Of a DNA stretch of 64,000 bases, positions 61,501 through 64,000 are shown in pieces. How positions within the stretch are numbered: the stretch's first letter is position 1; the number at the start of each line of letters is the position of its first letter. Position numbers and translations under genes: made by a program. Where the stretch lies: the NCBI GenBank assembly GCA_029168955.1, contig JAPDOI010000290.1, positions 744,001 through 808,000 of the forward strand. The letters are read 5' to 3'. Origin of the DNA: Aplectana chamaeleonis (Eukaryota > Nematoda > Chromadorea > Rhabditida > Cosmocercidae). The notes beneath the pieces were generated by a model. That model was not told the origin of the DNA and searched no databases. It saw only the letters and a list, made by a program, of their open reading frames with translations.

Positions 61501-62046
61501 AGGGTTTTGTCTTCCTGCGCCACGTGGTCCTATCGAACAAGCCTAGTGCTGCTCCTCGGAGCAGCACGTGCTGCTGCGAAAGTTCCTTTCAACCCGACTA
61601 GGTATCCGATTAGAAAGCCTATCGTGGCCGAATCGGTTGGACCTTTGCAGGGGTAGTCGTCGATTGCTGGCCAAGTTTATGCAGTTAGATGATTAGACGA
61701 TAGCGACAGTAATATGAACAAACAGGCCAAAATGGCGGGGTTTTATACCCGTCAAGTGGTCGGAGTAAGAACAACATTGATAATAGATCATCTCAACACG
61801 ATCGCAAAGGTCACGTGTATCGAGGCGCACACGTCTTTAGATCGTTGTGACTCAAAAGGACTTTCTGGGTCACTGTATTATGCAAGCGTTTTCTATCAGG
61901 CACAAACATCGCCTCCTTCGTGCCGAGAACAATACGCGGATCAAGTGGAAAGACGTGATGAGAATGTGAATGTTCGTCGTCCCCAAAGTGCTACTGAACA
62001 AGGAGCCTCATCCACCACTTCGACTCTTTCTAAACCTCATCCACAG
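28378..62046 (+). CDS. Eight-exon chain of a Q/S/A-rich protein with transposon-filled introns (partial gene)
   Basis: Eight exons (28378-28556, 33693-33858, 41748-41842, 41973-42147, 59982-60126, 60181-60290, 60357-60521, 61900-62046) total 1182 nt, exactly 394 codons. Every junction agrees in phase and every intron starts GT and ends AG, mostly after TTTCAG-like tracts. The protein is low-complexity, rich in Gln, Ser and Ala, with a QQQQQPQQ run in the sixth exon; such sequence is common in nuclear regulators and prion-like RNA-binding proteins, but no domain is recognised and I assign no function. Introns range from 54 bp to 17.8 kb. Neither start nor stop codon is visible, so both ends lie elsewhere. 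The first two exons are the least certain members. Confidence 0.65.
28557..29373. other. Intronic sequence, no second gene supported
   Basis: Open frames on both strands between 28565 and 28924 overlap each other and lack family features or splice context. Nothing is recognised here. Confidence 0.35.
29374..29585 (-). CDS. Possible terminal exon of a minus-strand gene
   Basis: The minus frame ending at TGA 29374-29376 contains KCPSCPCPTYSTVNSS and LKTEESTVKWICYIATKE with plausible codon use, which reads like real protein rather than noise. The Cys-Pro pattern is reminiscent of small secreted nematode proteins, but no family can be named. No convincing acceptor was found immediately upstream. 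It could belong with the next minus-strand frame at 29784-30040, or be a fragment of an unrecognised element. Confidence 0.3.
29784..30040 (-). CDS. Possible exon of a minus-strand gene in the host intron
   Basis: The minus frame from about 30040 (after a GTTCCAG acceptor-like site) to TAA at 29784 includes ISNRIVLGPLGPVRINLRP, then VNCNYGQGFGSYNDSN, with alternating hydrophobic residues suggesting beta strands. Codon use is even and gene-like. A donor-like GTGTAA lies shortly before the stop, which would allow splicing to the frame at 29374-29585. Function unknown. The antisense frame is also open, which lowers confidence. Confidence 0.3.
30653..30800. mobile_element. Family A MITE end fragment
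   Basis: CAAGGCAGTGTTCACGATAA at 30657 matches the family A terminal repeat; the following sequence is only loosely similar and no opposite end was found within 600 bp. Confidence 0.45.
30792..33005. mobile_element. Large inverted-repeat DNA element, non-coding (about 2.2 kb)
   Basis: Left-arm sequence CTCACCGCAAGCGCGGCACG near 30837 is mirrored by CGTACCGCGCTTGTGGTGAG near 32949, and the pairing extends through TTCATAGTCC blocks on both sides. Further in, GTGCATGTCACCAGGGTCAG near 31075 pairs with CTGACCCTGCATGTCAC near 32811. The middle is AT-rich with homopolymers and no coding signature. The superfamily is not evident. Confidence 0.7.
33006..33692. other. Intronic DNA with a repeat also present near 62870
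   Basis: The succession AAAGGTATCGTACGCG, TTAATTTTTCAT, and GACTGACGGAGAGCCGG at 33294-33450 has a diverged counterpart at about 62876-63135. No coding sequence is supported; a 134-codon frame at 33031-33435 spans it and has no family signature. Confidence 0.4.
33693..33858 (+). CDS. Exon 2 of the visible chain
   Basis: The acceptor TTTGTTTCAG at 33692 supplies the single base needed to complete the phase-2 codon of the previous exon; the alternative AG at 33709 would force a stop. The frame reads through VQHSRSLAASQLYQERLAHG and a stretch rich in Ala and Pro to PHFSHHPGLGL, then donor GTGAGT at 33859. It ends in phase 0, matching the exon at 41748. Confidence 0.7.
33859..36180. other. Intron, with one ambiguous exon-like segment
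   Basis: Apart from 34585-34724 (listed separately) this stretch shows only short hairpins, for example TTCCGGGTGG with CCGCCCGGAA at 34141-34205. An open frame at 34932-35246 is in AT-rich DNA and has no recognised feature. Confidence 0.35.
34585..34724 (+). CDS. Ambiguous exon-like segment, open in more than one frame
   Basis: Acceptor TTAGCTTCAG at 34584 and donor GTTTGT at 34725 bracket 140 nt. One frame starts DVKNLYQSFCRRSSDPEELR, which looks like real amphipathic protein; a second frame further along reads MEQFMWSILPPPATLQDIDE, also protein-like. A one-base shift in the middle could explain both. The DVKN frame ends in phase 0, compatible with the exon at 41748, but it needs phase 1 from upstream, whereas 33858 ends in phase 0. 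It may be an alternative or decayed exon. Confidence 0.3.
36205..36272. repeat. (AAAT)n microsatellite
   Basis: Repeated AAAT units with occasional changes. A related, looser AAAT/GAAT-rich tract lies at 37145-37280. Confidence 0.9.
36273..38611. other. Intronic DNA with small inverted repeats
   Basis: CTAGATGCCTC and GAGGCATCTAG at 37615-37665 form a hairpin, and the same motif appears near 38208. A GC-rich block at 38430-38590 (CGGGTGGCGAG) has relatives at 40130-40290. The 100-codon minus frame at 37744-38046 has ordinary composition, but no family can be named. Confidence 0.35.
38612..39088. mobile_element. TTAA-type MITE, family B, intact copy (477 bp)
   Basis: Left end AGGCACAGTCCAACCTCAG and right end AAGGCTGGACTGTGCCT are inverted copies; TTAA flanks lie at 38608-38611 and 39089-39092. 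Other copies: truncated at 27436-27870 (opposite orientation) and interrupted at 48033-48670. Non-coding. Confidence 0.88.
39093..41747. other. Intron, repeats only
   Basis: Contains the GC-rich inverted pair CTCGCGACCCGCTA and TAGCGGGTGGCGAG (40145-40215), a family A end at 40551-40567 (TCGTGAATACTGCC) and another at 40864-40885 (AGGCAGTGGTCACGAT). No coding segment with splice signals was found before 41748. Confidence 0.4.
41748..41842 (+). CDS. Exon 3 of the visible chain
   Basis: Acceptor GGTTTTACAG and donor GTGACA enclose 31 codons plus two bases: IPAAAQLVGSRNMDQYIG and then MGSQAQALF. It ends with AG, and the following exon begins with G, making an Arg codon across the 130-bp intron. 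Confidence 0.8.
41973..42147 (+). CDS. Exon 4 of the visible chain, Q/S-rich
   Basis: Acceptor GTGTATTCAG and donor GTGTGC bound one base plus 58 codons. The protein runs QAQSNHLVQQAQLLASSARL and later ASSIPLQADLLSVTSQ to QASTQNTQ, ending in phase 0. The composition is clearly non-random, and the short intron before it makes this pair of exons the firmest part of the model together with those at 60 kb. Confidence 0.85.
42353..42502. mobile_element. Short MITE, TATAAAACG family, copy 1
   Basis: Starts TATAAAACGTCGAAATTCAC and ends GTGAATTTCTCCGTTTTATA. A 145-bp copy at 62561-62705 shares the whole length, including the GAGGCGCGAGCG and CCTCGGCCTCCGTCTGCCC blocks. Confidence 0.8.
43027..43530 (+). 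pseudogene. Tc3-like transposase, N-terminal piece
   Basis: The frame shows the paired helix-turn-helix DNA-binding region of Tc1/Tc3 transposases: IEYAQIRALGKASLNIRGVA, then HDPESYGSRKG, GTSRPRKLSARERFR, and after an in-frame TAG at 43327, MTLWRAINRYQIIEDSRKRP and FAERNMETDW. A CSDD-like remnant near 43520, in a shifted frame, probably marks the first catalytic Asp. The piece ends where the GC-rich element begins. Confidence 0.85.
43553..44482. mobile_element. GC-rich minisatellite element with CAGACAGTAGGTGCG ends
   Basis: CTCAGACAGTAGGTGCG at the left is mirrored by CGCACCTACTGTCTGAG at the right. Inside, the 15-mer CGGGCGGATCGCTGG recurs many times: forward at 43561-43760, reversed at 43760-43945, forward again at 44230-44440 and reversed at the right end. 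A unique centre (43967-44240) contains a TATAAAAGG box. The element sits inside the Tc3-like transposase, between the first-Asp region and the NLDG motif. Open frames over the repeats are by-products. Confidence 0.75.
44022..44180 (+). promoter_or_regulatory. Possible Pol II promoter with downstream hairpins
   Basis: TATAAAAGGCGC at 44029 is followed about 60 bases later by ATGAATGGTGAC and two short hairpins (GGTGA..TCACC and TGAGG..CCTCA). A similar arrangement occurs at 61091-61220. A 62-codon frame starting at 44081 runs into the minisatellite and is not convincing. Confidence 0.3.
44513..47785 (-). mobile_element. RTE-type non-LTR retrotransposon, full length (3273 bp)
   Basis: A perfect 12-bp target duplication, GGTACGGACACT, flanks it at 44501-44512 and 47786-47797. 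The element carries an AP-type endonuclease followed by reverse transcriptase, as in the RTE clade, and ends in a short repeated tail (AAGTCAAGT-like, read on the minus strand). About 210 bp of 5' leader precede the first ATG. The duplication lies within Tc3-like transposase coding sequence (NLDGYGHYW), which is continuous again once the RTE is taken out. The frame is broken in at least three places, so this copy is dead. Confidence 0.95.
44554..47572 (-). pseudogene. RTE endonuclease-reverse transcriptase, frameshifted
   Basis: The protein would nick DNA and copy its own RNA at the nick. Endonuclease domain (47572-46740): NCRSL near the start, LQETRL, GIDANAKMG, LDYVL and SDHRPV. A linker follows, then reverse transcriptase (46440-45310): NYRGISLL, DEQAGFRPGRSTIDQVF, FLDFEAAFD, GVRQG and the catalytic YADD in LEYADDIVLF. 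The C-terminal part (45300-44554) includes FCYLGCLLKNDGSY, GSETWAAP and LGYFWPRVCH. Single-base shifts lie near 46745, 46438 and 45300; otherwise the four segments keep the expected order and length, about 1000 residues in all. No other stops were noted within segments, so the copy is fairly young. Confidence 0.93.
47786..48028 (+). pseudogene. Tc3-like transposase, middle piece
   Basis: Directly beyond the RTE duplication the plus strand reads YWLDLRKKPR, then an FGGG motif, FRMNSAEYRKVLRPRLLPFL and QQDNAVIH, the region around the second catalytic Asp of Tc3-type transposases. Two stops and at least one frameshift are present. The short part left of the RTE (44483-44512) carries EKLNLDG. The piece ends at the TCAA where the family B MITE begins. 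Confidence 0.85.
48033..48670. mobile_element. TTAA-type MITE, family B, interrupted by a hAT MITE
   Basis: Left end AGGCGCAGTCCAAC after TCAA, right end GAGCCT before TTAA (48671-48674). It matches 38612-39088 through GAGATATAGGAGGAAGCCACC and the GGCGTGGGACCG block. The hAT MITE at 48364-48648 splits it near its right end. Confidence 0.8.
48364..48648. mobile_element. hAT-type MITE, 285 bp, copy 2
   Basis: Begins CAGGGATGAGCGGAGTTCCG, ends CCGCTCATCTCTG, flanked by a perfect 8-bp duplication ATTCTGAT (48356-48363 and 48649-48656). It has exactly the same length as copy 1 at 18318-18602 and is similar throughout. Confidence 0.93.
48675..48950 (+). pseudogene. Tc3-like transposase, C-terminal piece
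   Basis: The plus strand reads MAWPACSLDVNPMENVRRF, matching the conserved WPA-SPDLNP-EN block with the last acidic catalytic residue in MEN. Further on, in shifted frames, come segments like GGKTYNSLEHLK, AWSNLGLEVLSRL and NSMSMQVFK, typical of the C-terminus. Stops and shifts are frequent. Followed by the right inverted end. Confidence 0.82.
49215..49429. repeat. Palindromic ATTCGAATAAGGCC minisatellite (left part)
   Basis: About five units near 43 bp of CCGAATGAATGAATACATTCGAATAAGGCCTTT-like sequence. The Ty3-type retrotransposon landed inside it; the repeat resumes at 57398. Confidence 0.85.
49435..49570 (-). repeat. 3' LTR
   Basis: Minus strand starts TGTAAAGACGAGAC and ends GGCAGCTACT. 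The promoter-like CATATAAAA of the 5' LTR appears here as CATATAAAAGG. A few base differences separate it from the copy at 57258-57393. Confidence 0.93.
49605..51083 (-). pseudogene. Integrase C-terminus and unusual long tail ORF
   Basis: The frame starts within the integrase C-terminal region; EWSGPYRIID is the GPY/F module that helps integrase bind DNA. It then runs about 440 residues further than a typical Ty3-type pol, through AAHRSSCYAFSTALGAAHGK, HPPLFPAFPGYHIESYY and, beyond a single in-frame TAA at about 50287, AIVLVWPNVMPATTHMNH. It ends in a basic segment (EPAKKKPKTIRP) and KGHIKKK. I do not recognise the tail; it has no membrane segment resembling an envelope. A nucleic-acid or nuclear role is only a guess from the charge. 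Confidence 0.75.
50995..53287 (-). pseudogene. Ty3-type reverse transcriptase, RNase H and integrase core
   Basis: From high to low coordinate: reverse transcriptase with LDLASGYWHI, LPFGLTSSPAVFQ and the catalytic CYLDDIIVA; RNase H with KIHTDASYSG and TDLEALSVIFALRKF; chromodomain-less integrase with an HHCC-like zinc site in which the last Cys is missing (EECREYV), then GIDILE, LSDQDIEF and ERFN carrying the three acidic residues. A tandem duplication of CTCTTCGATAACG near 52450 shifts the frame inside RNase H; a TAG lies at 51322 and another shift near 51080. These pieces together are the enzyme set for copying and inserting the element. Confidence 0.92.
53307..54000 (-). pseudogene. Region between gag and reverse transcriptase
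   Basis: Contains SFRSIFRGGYPTLFHHVMRE, an acidic segment, and HQKARPVPLGMRMELRKI, which aligns by eye with the run-in to Ty3-type reverse transcriptase. A protease would be expected here, but no clear D-S/T-G motif is seen. A frameshift near 53335 separates it from the reverse transcriptase frame. Upstream stop at about 54045. Confidence 0.7.
54164..54558 (-). pseudogene. Cys-rich ORF between gag and pol
   Basis: The ATG follows directly on the gag stop (TAATAAATG). The frame reads AFKAGYVLIRPGLFKTPTD, then a compact Cys/His cluster, PCEEIGCQG and RCPYCGICLCLMHY followed by YHW and a stop at 54352. A second frame continues to 54164 without motif. The spacing of Cys and His suggests a zinc-binding fold, loosely like the Cys-rich tails of some DNA transposases. 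It is either a second small ORF of the element or captured sequence. Confidence 0.4.
54562..56923 (-). pseudogene. gag of the Ty3-type element, broken
   Basis: The start is ATG at 56921-56923 (MANEDIDKQVDEIL), upstream of a TAG at 56840, after which the same frame continues with a probable coiled coil (VQILTQQATQVKSSMMI). A TAA lies at 56108 and a shift near 55852. The capsid-like part has PTYPPFQMRGEKDLK and later YSVTDYCIGLEEL; the nucleocapsid zinc knuckle is CSFCKQQGHFKRDC. A 484-bp TTAA MITE lies between 55204 and 55687. Taking it out with one TTAA leaves the frame uninterrupted at that point. gag packages the RNA into particles. Confidence 0.85.
55204..55687. mobile_element. TTAA-type MITE, family A, copy 2 (484 bp)
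   Basis: Ends AGGCAGTGTTCACGATGATT and AGATTATCGTGAACACTGCCT, flanked by TTAA on both sides (55200-55203 and 55688-55691). It is the reverse complement of copy 1 at 10326-10808 over its full length. It lies in gag, so it inserted after the retrotransposon. Confidence 0.93.
57258..57393 (-). repeat. 5' LTR
   Basis: Minus strand starts TGTAAAGACGAGACGGC, has CATATAAAACGG as a possible TATA box, and ends GGCAGCTACT next to the TGGGGGCC primer site. Matches 49435-49570. Confidence 0.93.
57398..57472. repeat. Palindromic minisatellite, right part
   Basis: TGCCTTTCGAAAATCCCCGA and GATTCGAATATGGCC continue the repeat broken at 49429 by the retrotransposon; it is itself interrupted at 57473 by a fold-back MITE and goes on with AATGAATACATTTG at 57656. 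Confidence 0.75.
57473..57655. mobile_element. Fold-back MITE with 9-bp duplication (183 bp)
   Basis: Two arms of about 75 bp pair almost perfectly: GGGTGGTGGTCATCGTGTAT at the left, ATACACGATGGCCACCACCC at the right. The flanks AATGATTAC and AATGAATAC form a 9-bp duplication with one mismatch, as in Mutator-like elements. Hairpin loop about 30 bp. Non-coding. Confidence 0.9.
58069..58202. mobile_element. Short inverted-repeat element, AGGGCAGGAATTCACGAA ends
   Basis: AGGGCAGGAATTCACGAAACG at the left pairs with CGCTTCGTGAATTCCGCCCT at the right, and an inner pair CCACGGTTTAGCCATG with CATGGTTAAAACGTGG extends the stem. About 134 bp. Target duplication is not clear. Confidence 0.7.
58203..59440. 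other. Intron; GC-rich tract and degenerate short repeats
   Basis: A G-rich stretch (58640-58790) and three to four loose repeats of a GACCCAACTGGGAG-like phrase (58915-59060) are the only structure. The 93-codon frame 58885-59166 runs over these repeats. No gene is supported. Confidence 0.4.
59440..59790. repeat. Palindromic CGAATAAATCGAATATTCG minisatellite, about 42-bp units
   Basis: About seven units of CGAATAAATCGAATATTCGAATAAATCCAAAATT-like sequence. The repetitive Phe/Ile/Arg minus-strand frame here is its translation. Confidence 0.88.
59982..60126 (+). CDS. Exon 5 of the visible chain
   Basis: Acceptor TGTTTTGACAG joins in phase 0 to the exon that ended at 42147, 17.8 kb upstream. 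It encodes FLRQPILPNGASSCTISPLN and then ASASEQQTYSLQQALAAVAN, 48 codons plus one base, with donor GTGAAA at 60127. The codon started here is completed after a 54-bp intron. Confidence 0.85.
60181..60290 (+). CDS. Exon 6 of the visible chain, poly-Q
   Basis: Acceptor CGATTTCAG and donor GTAATC. Two bases complete an Ala codon, then QNEKSEMRMHMLQQQQQPQQ and SSMNTFVHPSSDK. The CAG-rich run is short. Ends in phase 0. Confidence 0.87.
60357..60521 (+). CDS. Exon 7 of the visible chain, Pro/Ser-rich
   Basis: Acceptor CTCTACACAG and donor GTGGGT bound 55 codons: YKHSQVLKPVAVGGGSSDAA, then SPRPPPVDPTPSRLLMEATT and ILVNQQ. Phase 0 on both sides; the 66-bp intron before it is typical of nematodes. 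Confidence 0.86.
60522..61899 (+). other. Intron with GC-rich, hairpin-rich insert
   Basis: Most of 60790-61640 is GC-rich compared with its surroundings, with repeated CACGTG and ATCGAACAGG motifs. TATAAAAGGGGACC at 61090 is followed by hairpins GAGCG..CGCTC, GTGAC..GTCAC, a U-rich ATTTTTG and GGGGTCTCCCC. A small structured RNA is conceivable but unproven. Overlapping open frames in all phases argue against coding. Confidence 0.4.
61900..62046 (+). CDS. Exon 8 of the visible chain
   Basis: Acceptor TTTTCTATCAG and donor GTCGGT enclose exactly 49 codons: AQTSPPSCREQYADQVERRD, then ENVNVRRPQSATEQG and STLSKPHPQ. It joins in phase 0 to the preceding exon. More charged than the other exons. 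The gene must continue beyond the window, since no later exon or stop was found. Confidence 0.8.
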
Positions 62047-62560
62047 GTCGGTAGTGAGCATCGCTATTTTTCAGATCATCTCGTGAATGAAAAGCTAAGC
62101 ATATAAGTTATGTGGTCCATCAAAAGTTGAGCCTATCAGTTAGAAGCGGTTGGTTGGAAATCAATATGCATCAAGCTCACGGTGGTACAACCACTTTCGC
62201 CCAACCGGTGGCCAAAGTGTAGCTATGATATTCGCGCATTTTGGTTTCCAATCGTCCGCTTTTGATAGATGTGTGTGCAGTTTTAGTGACCTTCGCTATG
62301 ACTGCAGTCGCTAGACAATTTCGCAGGTGTTCTGTTCTCCATGGGTGCAACATAGGCTTTAATAAGTTCGTGTATGAGTATTTGTCGTTTTGAACAAAAG
62401 CGTTGTTAGCTCGCTTAGCTGTGCGCTTATGGCAAAATGTGGTATACATTTGGATGTGTATTTTTCCTCTATCTATTGCTCTCCGTCGTCTGTAGTAAAA
62501 TTTATTCACTTTTGAGTCTACATTGAAATATTCTGCGTTGTTCAAATACTGAATACCCTC
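62047..62560. other. No exon found
   Basis: A 122-codon minus-strand frame (62177-62545) is Lys/Arg-rich and has no recognisable motif or splice context. Nothing else is visible. Confidence 0.35.
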
Positions 62561-62705
62561 TATAAAACGTCGTAATTCACATCATCCGAGGCGCGAGCGA
62601 CGCGCGCGACGCCTCGGCCTCCGTCTGCCCTACGCACTCTCACTGTCTCTAACCTCCGCTCCGATCCAGCACGCGTAGGAACCAAGTGGACTTCGCCGTT
62701 TTATA
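62561..62705. mobile_element. Short MITE, TATAAAACG family, copy 2 (145 bp)
   Basis: Starts TATAAAACGTCGTAATTCAC, ends CGCCGTTTTATA, and matches 42353-42502. The bases just outside (ATACCCT on the left, GCCTGT on the right) are shared too, so the true ends may lie slightly further out. Confidence 0.8.
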
Positions 62706-63359
62706 GCCTGTGTATTGTATTGGGTTGAAACATAGCTATTGCGGCATCTTTAGAGCATATTTTCTCCTTCCACTAGATTGTTTTGGTAATATGTGATATA
62801 TCATTCAAAAGCGCATTTCTTCCTCTATCAAGCGCTCCCTGTAGGTTTCCGTGAAGCCCAATCCTGTTAGAATTCAAAGGCATCGTACGCGAAGAAAATA
62901 TAGTTAATTTTTCATATTATTTTCAAAGTAGTGCATCACTCTAGTTAATGAAAATGGCGGAAAGGGTCTCGAAATACTTCAAATCGTGAAGAAAACGAAG
63001 GTTCTAAGTTGTCAGCAGTGGCGCTTGAAATCGCGCCAATCGACTTTTCAACAGTTGCGCTTGATTACAAGGAATTCGCACGAACATAGGATGGCGATGT
63101 GCAAATTGGGATAGATGTCTGACGAAGGGCCGGTCCCTTTTGCTGGAATGCCATGCATTCGGCACTGTTCCTAGGACGGCCAAAACCGTTGCTCCGATGC
63201 TCGCTCCGACGCGATTTGTGCTAAATCGCACACCTGTCTCTCATTAGCGCGACAATAGTAATCGACGCGTTCTCAGTCGACCCCGTTTACATCGGTGACC
63301 CCGTAAGCGATTGATACGTCATCGTTGCGGGTGGTGGCCATTATACTTGTTCCGAATCG
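62706..63359. other. Unassigned DNA, relative of 33290-33450
   Basis: Shares AAAGGCATCGTACGCG, TTAATTTTTCAT and GACGAAGGGCCGG with the region near 33300-33450, implying an old dispersed repeat. No gene is supported. Confidence 0.4.
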
Positions 63360-63394
63360 AATAATCGGATGAGTATCCGACTGATTCAGTCGGA

Positions 63395-63725
63395 TGAAAA
63401 AGTCGACTTTTTATTCGAAAAGTCGAATATTCGAAAAAGTGCGATATCCGACTGCAGTCGAAAAGTCGAATATTCGAAAAAGAGCAATACCCGACTACAG
63501 TCGAAAAGTCGAGTATTCGAAAAAGTGCGATATCCGACTACATTCGAAAAGTCGAATATTCGAAAAAGGGCGATATCCGACTACAGTCAAAAGGTCGAAT
63601 ATTCGAAAAAGTGCTATATCCGACTACTGTCGAAAAGTCGAATATTCGAAAAAGGGCGATATCCGACTACAGTCGAAAAGTCAAATAATCGAAAAAGTGC
63701 AATATCCGACTATAAACTTAATGTC
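63395..63725. repeat. Palindromic GTCGAATATTCGAAAAAG minisatellite, 43-bp units
   Basis: Seven to eight units of GTCGAAAAGTCGAATATTCG followed by AAAAAGTGCGATATCCGACT. The 140-codon plus frame from 63394 is its translation (repeated SRIFEK and VEYSKK words) and not a gene. Confidence 0.92.
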
Positions 63726-64000
63726 GAATATTACAATCCGACCACCAAAAAACTGCACGCCAATCACACTCCTGGAAAACAATTACCTTCGTCCGAGATT
63801 TATTATTCAATTTTAGTTATTCATTTAAACATATTATTCAATTATATTTTGTTTTGGAAGAAATTTTGTGGTTGTAAGTCAGTTGGGAGCGATTTTCAAA
63901 GAAACCTAATTGTTGCCGACAGACCTGTGCTATTGGTTGGACGACTACAAGGCGTGAGGCGTGCCCAAACTGTAGAGGCACCATATTTTAGTGGGATAAG

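Noticed and set aside
62177..62545. 122-codon Lys/Arg-rich minus-strand frame
   Set aside because: No motif, no splice signals, and composition typical of AT-rich noise.
63394..63816. 140-codon plus-strand frame with repeated SRIFEK words
   Set aside because: Translation of the 43-bp palindromic minisatellite.

Overview
The window looks like repeat-choked, non-coding-rich DNA of a nematode, most likely a strongylid such as a hookworm. That is an inference from three things: short exons bounded by TTTCAG-like acceptors and GT donors, the mix of RTE, Tc3-like, mariner and Ty3 elements, and many small inverted-repeat elements. Nothing bacterial is present: no operons, no Shine-Dalgarno sites, and no rRNA or tRNA gene that I can defend.

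Layout. Positions 1-9622 are the end of a long 144-bp satellite array (about 67 monomers; the start lies outside the window). From 9.6 to 28 kb come small DNA elements (TTAA-flanked MITEs, fold-back elements, hAT and Mutator-like MITEs), a long (TA)n tract, a broken mariner transposase (20.7-21.6 kb) and a very large imperfect inverted repeat (21.9-27.3 kb). From 28 to 62 kb, eight short plus-strand exons form a phase-consistent chain of 394 codons, encoding a Q-, S- and A-rich low-complexity protein. Its introns are packed with mobile DNA.

The 17.8-kb intron (42,148-59,981) holds a Tc3-like transposon cut apart by four later insertions: a GC-rich minisatellite element, a 3.27-kb RTE with a 12-bp target duplication, a TTAA MITE, and a hAT MITE inside that MITE. 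Next comes a 7.96-kb Ty3/gypsy element with 135-136-bp LTRs, itself carrying a TTAA MITE in gag, then a 183-bp fold-back MITE with a 9-bp duplication. The window ends in AT-rich palindromic minisatellite DNA.

The genes do not form a pathway. The story is one host gene that keeps its splice phase across long transposon-filled introns, surrounded by transposon remains whose nesting and target-site duplications can be read directly. Upstream candidate exons (17.0-17.9 kb), one of them split by a MITE, may belong to the same gene but do not join it in phase. No protein family could be assigned to the host gene.
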